From Rhyzopertha dominica (Eukaryota; Arthropoda; Insecta; Coleoptera; Bostrichidae), in the NCBI GenBank assembly GCA_025024175.1, contig QCXZ01000137.1, forward strand, positions 9,548,001-9,612,000: DNA of 64,000 nt. The letters run 5' to 3'. Shown in pieces: positions 56,558 through 64,000 of the stretch. The translations under genes were made by a program, and so were the position numbers. How positions within the stretch are numbered: the stretch's first letter is position 1; each line of letters begins with the position of its first letter. The notes beneath the pieces were generated by a model, which ran no database searches, was not told the origin of the DNA, and saw nothing but the letters and a program-made list of their open reading frames with translations.

Positions 56558-56934
56558 CAGGGTTTCTATAAATGATTCATGCAACGTGGGCGGTGTTGAT
56601 TTCTGAATTCTTTGTGCCGCCTTTTTGAAACTGCTGCCAAGCTACAATATGCACGGCGACAGCAAGCGGCGATAGTACTGAAGGTTGCAGATCAATGACA
56701 CCTCACAGATCCGAAATGTGAGCTTTCTGCAACCTTAAAGTTAATTATCCCACAAAACACTAAAGAATATGTTGAAAATACACACTCCCAGGCGTTTATC
56801 ATATTAAAATATATCAAATAATTCAAAAATCGACAGATGACAAGTAGGCGTTACTTTCCTGAGAGGCAGCAAATTGATTTAATCGATAATTTCTATAAGC
56901 GCCCTGGATGCATGAATTATTTATAGAAACACTG
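56558..56934. mobile_element. TA-flanked MITE, full copy, nested in the R4-like LINE
   Basis: 377 bp from CAGGGTTTCTATAAATGATT to AATTATTTATAGAAACACTG, with TA on both sides (56556-56557 and 56935-56936). Orientation is opposite to the copy at 59661. About 27-bp terminal inverted repeats; no coding capacity. TA duplication and CAG-type ends point to mobilisation by a Tc1/mariner-type transposase. Confidence 0.9.
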
Positions 56935-56936
56935 TA

Positions 56937-57400
56937 TTATCCACACAATATACCGATAGGCACAATCAAGTAGCAGCTATCTTAAGTCAAGCCCTAGCAA
57001 TCAACCATGGAATAATAACTGAAATCAAGCCTTACTACAGATACAGCTCTCAAATAGTACTAGAAAACCAAGCTATACTGGGACATAACCATATACTCAG
57101 ACCACACAATAACCTGCAACAGACCGAATATCACTCTAAGTGAGCAAGACAATCGAATAACTTACCTTACAGAAATCAGCATTCCCAACGACAACAACAT
57201 AATAAATAAGTATCAGCAGAAAACAGAGTAATACATTATACTAGCACAAGAGCTAAAAACAATATGGAATCAGAAAGCAGAATACTCCCAATGATTTTAT
57301 CAGTTATCGGAATATGGCCGAAGTCACTGCCTCAAAACTTGGAAGAATGAGGACTAAAAGCAGACCTGCATATTTTGATGCAAAAGTCATCTTATTAAAA
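56937..57400 (+). pseudogene. R4/Dong-like LINE relic, endonuclease region
   Basis: Continues the frame left of the MITE: STQYTDRHNQVAAILSQALA, later NRPNITLSEQDNRITYLTEI and SIPNDNNIINKYQQKTE, then LAQELKTIWNQKAE and MILSVIGIWPKSLPQNLE. RPDI..........DI.VPND matches the restriction-like endonuclease of site-specific LINEs (catalytic PD...D residues); here Asp of the RPD is Asn and the second Asp is Glu. It would nick the target for reverse transcription. Dead by stops, frameshifts and altered catalytic residues. Confidence 0.8.
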
Positions 57401-57718
57401 TCAGAAAATATAACAAGCAATTTTCTAAGTCCGTAATAAATAAAATGCTGTGAATATACTGGTACCGTCAGATATCTGTGCTGGTGAAATTTGCGGATAA
57501 CTGCATAGACGAGGGAGTGAGAACGCATTCGGATAGACAAGGATAGCAGATAAGCGCTGCATCGGAACAATATTTCTGGTACAGAGACGGATTAGCCCTG
57601 TCATTCCATTTAACGCATAATGAGGTGTTCCCATTTTAAGACCGAATGTATTAACATTAGACTGTCACATATAGTGTCGAGTGAAGGTTCCTGAGCAGCA
57701 AAGAAATCTTCAGCTGTT

Positions 57719-57890
57719 TTAGCATGTTGGCAGTATGATTCCCAATCTTCCCAATTCGTCAGATTGCGATTCGACCTTGCCCAAATTGTCTATGTTTCTG
57801 TTTGCAACAAACTGCTTAATTGCAGACCAGACCATCTCAATGGACTTCCTGACATGTCCAGTGTCTACTAGACGTATTCTCCATACTGCA
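57719..57890 (-). pseudogene. Possible DDE transposase C-terminal scrap
   Basis: The minus strand reads VRKSIEMVWSAIKQFVANRN, resembling the NPIExxWSxIKxxVAxxN third-acid block of IS630-like transposases. The NP before IE is lost. Short and tentative. Confidence 0.35.
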
Positions 57891-57969
57891 GTTAATAAAA
57901 TAATTAAGATAAAAAGTCCAGTCCATTTGCACGCAAAAATTTCACTTCGCACATATTCACAATATTAAA

Positions 57970-58880
57970 TATTACTCTACTATGCCAGCAAAACTGAAGC
58001 TTGCTGGACTACCTATCGAAGTACCTACTGTTGAGTTGTGTATAACTTCAATCTTTATACTAAATATAACTACTGAAGAACAAGTTAATTATTTTAATAG
58101 TAATAGGGAAGTTGAAGTTTGTGTATTATTTGATGACAGTAAAATTATATTTGATAATTACTTTGTTATTATTAACTTTTTTTGGTGTTTTTGTGAATAA
58201 TACTCCTAGGAAGATCAGTTCGTAATCATCAGACACTTGATATCCCTAATGTAGTTTTAGAATTTTTTTAGAACTTTAGAGCTTTAGAACTCTTGACAAA
58301 TATATTCGATACATTGAAGTCTTTTTTTTAGCGAGTTGTAGTATCTTCCACTACCTTTCCCATTTTCTTCGTATACTTCTCGACTTCCATAATTACTGTC
58401 ATGTTGCTCTTATCTGATCTGTATATCATATGCTGTTAATTGTTATTAAAAACAAACTGTTTTGTTGATTTGATGTCTTTCTTAAAGTTGTTGTTTATAA
58501 AGACTTCCTGCTTCGTTTCCTCATATATGGTAGTATTAACTGTTCAATGTCCAGCTTAATGTAGTTAATCTTCTTCATGCTATTAGTTTTAATTTAGTCT
58601 GCAAAAGAATTTCATGCCTGACGTAATCTTTTACTCATGCGCCCTTTTTTAAATTTGGAGTGTTCTAGCCCATTCGGTTTACAAATAGTAATTTTCATCT
58701 CACGGTGTAAAACAGATCCCTGAAGAAAAGGCACTTCTTCTTGCGTTAACGTTATATAATATTTCTACGCACAATAAGAATAACACCCAAAATCACTACT
58801 TTAAAAGCGACTACGTTACATTATAGTATAACAACAGCAAACGGTAAACGTACCATCGCTATTTTGGAATAAACGTACAG
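57970..58880. other. No feature recognised
   Basis: AT-rich sequence with short frames only. No domain, terminal repeat or RNA gene seen. Confidence 0.4.
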
Positions 58881-59560
58881 TTCCCTTCGTCTCTTGCCGA
58901 GTTAAAATACAATGCCTACAAAAGCAGCCTTAAATTAATTAATCCCACGACTTTTCTAATTAACTTGAGGATAAAAATTCCTTTGTCCTTATCATCCCCG
59001 AGGGTCATTTAATTCCTGTGTATTCTGAATACACCCACAACGTTGCCAAGCCGTTGCCATAACTAAATATTTAATACAGTAATTCTCTTCACCACAATTA
59101 CTGATATAAACAATTTTCGTCTAAAGATAAAATTTTAAAAATGCAACTATGGGAAATTTGCAAGAAATGATAACTCAAAATGGAGGAGATAAAACTATAA
59201 CACCTTGCAACAACGCAAAACGCACACAAAAAGAACCTATAGTTTCCGTTTAATGTCTTCACCATCCCACAACCGGCTGGCCCTGCTCCTTCCGTTTCCG
59301 CCGGCCAACTTTCACAACTGTCACCCGCAGTCTTCCTGCTACGCATTATGAATCCGCAAGTGCTGCCATCTGTTCGGGAAACCCTTAATTGAAACACCCC
59401 CGTCGAGGTAAAGAAAAAACCAACCCTGATTTGACGCTTGTTACGGAATGCTGACAGCAAGTTCGGCGGCGATGCGAGTAAAGTTAAACGAACAAATCAA
59501 ATTGTAATCTTGACCTTCGTGGTCGTTCTCTTCCAAATTATCAGTTTCCTTTTAAATCTC
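58880..59560. other. Non-repetitive island
   Basis: Mixed composition with CAACGTTGCCAAGCCGTTGC and CTGGCCCTGCTCCTTCCGTT. A 120-codon minus-strand frame overlaps it, without a domain. Candidate conserved non-coding sequence. Confidence 0.3.
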
Positions 59561-59660
59561 ATTTCTTAGGGGTGTCGCAGAGATCCAAGGGGTGTTACGT
59601 TTGCTGATGGTGTAAGGGTGATGAAAATTAGAGAGATAAATTTGATAGATACCGGGCGTA

Positions 59661-60024
59661 CAGGGTTTCTATAATTGATTCATGCATCCAGGGCGCTTAT
59701 GGAAATTATCGATTAAATCAATTTGTCGCCTCTCAGGAAAGTGACGTATACTTGTCATCTGTCGATTGTTGAATTATTTGATATATTTTAATATGGGAAA
59801 CGCCTGGGAATGTGTATTTTCAACATATTTTGTAGTGTTTTGTGGGATAATTAACTTTAAACTTGCAGAAAGCTCACATTTCGGATCTGTGGTGTGACAT
59901 TGACGTGCATACTTCAACTACTATCGCCGTGCATATTGTAGCTTGGCAGCAGTTACAAAAAGGCGGCACAAAGAATTCAGAAATCAACGCCGCCCGCGTT
60001 GCATGAATCATTATAGAAACCCTG
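59661..60024. mobile_element. TA-flanked MITE, full reference copy
   Basis: 364 bp from CAGGGTTTCTATAATTGATT to GCATGAATCATTATAGAAAC and CCTG, flanked by TA at 59659-59660 and 60025-60026. Terminal inverted repeats of about 27 bp. Relatives: fragment at 4130, rearranged copy at 5149, full copy at 56558. No protein. Confidence 0.92.
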
Positions 60025-60029
60025 TATAT

Positions 60030-62180
60030 TATTCATTTGAAATGTTACGTAAAATCACTTTTCGGATAAGTAGGGCTCGTATATCTTCTGTGCTTTCAAA
60101 ATGGCGTAACACTATCAAAATCGATCGCTCTCAGTTATTTCAAATTTCTTTAAACAAATTCTTTTCCAGATACATAAAGATGTTAGATCGATTATTAAGA
60201 CGACGATACTGATTAAAATCTGTAGATACAAAACAAGCGAATCTTGAACAATAATTTACAAAGGAAATAAAAAGGAGTTCCACAACTGAGCTAGAAAGAT
60301 GACTGCAAAGATGTAAATACATGGGAGACATCATACACCTGTACTTCTCAAGGATGCCTCCCATGTTAATATTCTACTACCTTGGCAAGATATTGTAGAC
60401 GCGTAGTTTACTCCTATTAGTTTCAATTAAAACTTTTAATTCGTCTTATTAACTACAGTTCTAACCCATCAACTCTATAGAAATCAGATTAAATTCTGAT
60501 GTATCATAGAAAATTAAACCATGTTTCATAGCACTACTTACGATATTTATTACTGCTCTACATAATTAAGTTAACTTTTCGAAAGTGGAGCATTATTCCA
60601 CTGAAGCATGACAAACATATGTGTTTTAATTTGGTACGAAGGTTAATTGAATATCATCGTAGACTACTTATGTTGAAACAGGTGAACTAAATACAAAACT
60701 ATGTTTTACCCCCCCCCCCCCATCGACCCTAGTGGTAGAATCCTTGTGGTAGACATCAATATTTGTTAGGCAAACCATTTGCATTTAATTTCATTTATTT
60801 AAAGGTTTTTCTGTGCAGAAATGACTTGCAAGTCGGATACCCAGTAGTTTGATCCTTTTTACCTTTTTAAGCATTTGAAAGTTTACTTACATTTTTTAAA
60901 ATAGGTATGTTAATACCCAAACAGTTTTAGCAATGTTCCTGTCTCTATAGTAATAACACTTATAAAATACCATTAAATCCTTTTAGACTGTACTCATTTA
61001 TCTTAGAAAATTGGTAAACGTTTTTTTTTCAGCGAATTTGTAATGTCTTTATTTCAGTGTTTAGGAAATGAATAATAAAGAATGAAAATTAATTTTGACC
61101 AAATAAAGAATATAAGAATACAAAAGAAACTTTAGTCTACTTGTATGATAATAGAATGTGAGATAATGATAAACTGTTATTTAAATGCAGAAATAGTAGA
61201 TAAATGCACGTATTAAAAACATACATACTACTATGGTGATTTGTTGACATCTGCTTAAACTGAAAGAATATTTGATGAGAAGAATATAAATCTAAAACAA
61301 CTAGAACGACCAACTAACCAACAAACATGTGATGCTGTAATCAACTATCCAAGGTTTGATGCCTTTTTTAGACAGTTTGCAGAAGGATTTCTTATAATGA
61401 TACGAAGCAAATCGCTTCTCACGGTAGTAGTATCAATTTTTGGAAATCTATATCTATACATATTGTCATGATAAATTTTTAAATTTGTTTTTGGAACAAG
61501 AAATCAAATTTGCATCTTCGGTTCCCACTTTTCACAAACCCACCTTCTCTTCCAGCAAGTAAATTAGTACATCTTTTCTTATCATCGTTATTTGACGATC
61601 TACAAGAAAGTACTGAGTTATCTTGCTATGTGCATTTAATTCCCCCTTTTGAAAAAGTTTAAGTTTCGTCGAGAAAACTAGAGTTTTATATACTGGTTTC
61701 TCTTAGCTTTTATTTTATTTTAGTAAAAATTTAAATTTTTACAATATCAGGTTTTTCATAAAGAATCCCCCAGTTGCAATGTTTCTTATATTTTAACCAG
61801 CTTTATCAAACTCAAAAGATATCTTGCTTTCAAATGAAGTTCTAAAGAGTAAGTTGGTAGGTTAACAGTTTTTTGCCTTTTTCCTTATCCTCTTAAAAGA
61901 TGGTATGGACTTTTCGCTATGCCTTTCTTGTATATCTCTCCAGATTTCTTTTCACATCATAAGATTCCACAGGAATTGTGGGTCCCAGATTTTCTTTTTT
62001 TTTTCATAAAAGTAATAATTTACATTGCCAACTCTTCAACAAAGATTTAACCAGCTTTTAAAGTACTTAGTACCAAATTATGATCCATTTAGCTAGATAA
62101 CACTGATTTATACATCACATCTCATAGCGGTTACCTAGTGATGTATAATTTTTTTTACAAATTAACAAAATTATTTTATA
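60030..62180. other. AT-rich stretch, no feature recognised
   Basis: Two kilobases with many stops; a C-run at about 60711-60721. No transposon domain or terminal repeats identified. Confidence 0.4.
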
Positions 62181-62186
62181 TCATAT

Positions 62187-62522
62187 TGTTACGACTGCGA
62201 GATCGAAAACTGCAGATTTCTGAATAACTCCTCTTATTCAAAAAAGTTGTATACACTAAGTGTAAACACAACTATTTTAAGACTACCAATTCACTAAAAC
62301 TTGCACTAAAAGCATCTGTTTCCTGAGCCTTTCGCTCGCTTCCGTCTACGCCATCTTTCTAGATGTTTCTAGAAGACATCTTGCTGTCACAGTCTATACT
62401 TCGAGTACGTTCCATCGACATTCCCGCCCTCTAGCTGTTGCTAGGATACGTACTTACAGTGCCCTTTTACACCGCATCTACATGCTTGTAACCCCGGTCT
62501 ACAGATAGTGCTGCATGTAACA
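62187..62522 (-). repeat. Solo LTR, same family, copy 3, with 4-bp target duplication
   Basis: On the minus strand it starts TGTTACATGCAGCACTATCT and ends GCAGTCGTAACA. ATAT flanks both sides (62183-62186 and 62523-62526). It shares GGGCACTGTAAGTACG, GGCGGGAATGTCGATG and CTGCAGTTTTCGA with copies 1 and 2. At 336 bp it lacks a clear TATA segment present in copy 1. Solo LTRs arise by recombination between the two LTRs of a full element. Family is not determined; 4-bp duplications are common for Gypsy and BEL types. Confidence 0.82.
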
Positions 62523-62599
62523 ATATTTTGATAGTAGTTTTACTCTCGTTTTGAAAATTCCTAGTTTCACATTCCTCGGTTCTCATTGACCACTACTTT

Positions 62600-63260
62600 A
62601 ATTAGCATCGATCGTACTTCTTCTTTTGTGTGTTAAATGAAACAACTTCTTGCAATAAAACAACACACGTTTTTGAATTTATTGACGCTGCTAGTAAATA
62701 TCGTTTTTCCTGGCTCAAGTTACGTTCGCGTACCTAAAATCGTAAATAACTGATCTAAGGGTCATTGCTTTATTGATCTGCGTGTTCCTCTATCCCTTTG
62801 TGGTGGCACGGCTTCCAGATGCTTGGCTGTCGGCAGCTTAATTATTCGAGATCCAGTGGCCCCGCTTGGTGAGACATATCTTTACATTAATTCGAGATAG
62901 CGACAATATGAACCGAAAATTGCTTTGGTGCGTAACTTATGAAATCGTAACGACTTTTCGCCGCGCGCGATCGTTAATCAAAAGCGCGGCCTCCTCGAGG
63001 AGCAAAAGTTCGCCGTATCGGAGGCCCACTAGATTAGTTCGGCAAACAGTTGTGAAAGGCAGAGTCCTCCGCTGAACTTCCTCGGTTACCAGATTTATAT
63101 CTCTAGCAGCCTGTGACGTACTATTATTAATCATTATCGTTAAGGAAAAGATGTTCGAGGGGGATGGACTCGCTTTCACGCCGTGAAAATGGAAGGCATA
63201 ATGATGGCATCTCTGCGAAAATGCATACGCGCATACTATTTTTAGGGGAGGAAAACCTCC
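62600..63260. other. GC-richer non-repetitive island
   Basis: Contains CTTTTCGCCGCGCGCGATCG and AGCGCGGCCTCCTCGAGG. Overlapping open frames of 69 and 80 codons on opposite strands, no domain. Candidate conserved non-coding or regulatory DNA. Confidence 0.3.
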
Positions 63261-63269
63261 TCAAAAGAA

Positions 63270-64000
63270 TCTATTAGCGATGCACGAACGATAAATGCAA
63301 TGTATTATTTGCACGGTTTCACAGTTGTTGAAACGGTTTGTTCCGCAGTTCTATAGCACCTGACAGAATAAGCGTTCCCTAAAGCGTGGTCAATTAAATC
63401 TGCACAATATAAACGAAATGCGCAAACATTTTTGAGTATTAAACATATAACATTTAATTAATGCAACATAGTCGTTATGATTTCAAAACGAATTCGAATA
63501 TTTTTCATGGATGTCGCAAAACTTTTTCTTTATGTAATCCAGAGTTTTTAATCTGTATTCGGATACATGCTCAAATTTGAAATTAGCCTTAAGTGCAGAA
63601 CGTATTTCGGTTTTTTCCTTGGCGAACTAAGCTTCCTCGTAAAGCAAGATTTGACAGATAAGCATAAGTAAATAAGGCAATACGCTGTACTCTGACGTAG
63701 ATGTCGGCCATTTCGTTACGGTACGGATCCCGGATCCGGCATCTGTTGACCATAGATGGTCTCCACATTTACAACAAGAATTGATAGATGGATCCCATTT
63801 ATTAAGAAGAAAAAAGGCAATTAAGAGTGACGCAAGACTTTCTCGGGAGGTCAGTTCCTGCCAACTTCTGTATAGGATCGTCTATAAGCTGTTGACTGAG
63901 TATATCGTGTTTCTGCCAAACAGATACAGAACACCATCCATCTTCAATGGTGTAAGGAGCACGAAGGAAATCTTTTGTCCACAGAGGTTTTCTGAAAGTT
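63270..64000. other. No firm feature
   Basis: Mixed sequence running to the window edge. The minus strand at 63800-64000 is open for about 60 codons but has no convincing motif. Confidence 0.35.

Noticed and set aside
63800..64000. Minus-strand frame as a LINE C-terminus
   Set aside because: A weak resemblance to a zinc-knuckle-like LINE tail rests on a few residues only and it runs off the window.
1..64000. CRISPR array, tRNA or rRNA genes, bacterial operon
   Set aside because: No regularly spaced direct repeats, no cloverleaf with A and B boxes and no ribosomal sequence were seen; the DNA is eukaryotic in character.

Overview
The window looks like arthropod, most probably insect, nuclear DNA. 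It is AT-rich, carries scattered single N bases typical of a draft assembly, and has no bacterial gene organisation. It holds decayed copies of element families typical of insect genomes: Tc1/mariner and IS630-like transposons, BEL/Pao, Gypsy, Penelope-like elements, CR1/jockey-like and R4/Dong-like LINEs, a hAT MITE and many foldback MITEs. I cannot assign an order. I found no intact host protein gene, tRNA, rRNA or CRISPR array. The longest open frames are transposon relics or shadows. The window reads as a gene desert or the interior of a very large intron.

Layout. 0.7-3.2 kb: Penelope-like (PLE) repeat and reverse transcriptase (RT) relic. 4.1-6.7 kb: pieces of a TA-flanked MITE, a long inverted repeat and an LTR-like unit. 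9.1-11.3 kb: a Tc1-like transposase split by copy 1 of a 1.25 kb element that carries a THAP domain. 12.8-19.3 kb: a transposon ORF, a minus-strand LINE, and a plus-strand LINE split by THAP copy 2. 20.5-25.4 kb: ribozyme-like motifs, a Gypsy RT scrap and an IS630-like transposase. 27.5-32.3 kb: a BEL/Pao relic broken by THAP copy 3, a 0.6 kb foldback element and an unidentified 1.35 kb insert. 33.4-36.3 kb: a LINE split by a palindromic double-ended Tc1 element. 38.4-44.1 kb: a conserved transposon ORF, a MITE, and a large inverted repeat with an unidentified 132-aa frame. 48-51.4 kb: a hAT MITE, two solo LTRs and a PLE scrap. 53.1-54.4 kb: a TA-flanked relic of IS630 type. 55.7-57.4 kb: an R4-like LINE split by a MITE. 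59.7-60.0 kb: a full copy of that MITE. 62.2-62.5 kb: a third solo LTR with target duplication.

The most informative signal is nesting. Four insertions (three THAP elements and one MITE) sit inside coding sequence of four unrelated transposons. Removing each insert with one copy of its short target duplication rejoins the host frame, which fixes the ends of otherwise uncharacterised elements. All three THAP copies went into AATT or AAAT targets in transposon ORFs.

Between the transposons lie GC-richer, apparently single-copy islands of 0.3-0.7 kb (for example 3.3-3.7, 11.7-12.4, 15.8-16.25, 20.0-20.4, 26.05-26.6, 32.7-33.2, 49.45-49.8, 58.9-59.55 and 62.6-63.25 kb). They differ in texture from the repeats and are the best candidates for host regulatory or conserved non-coding sequence. 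That is inference from composition only.
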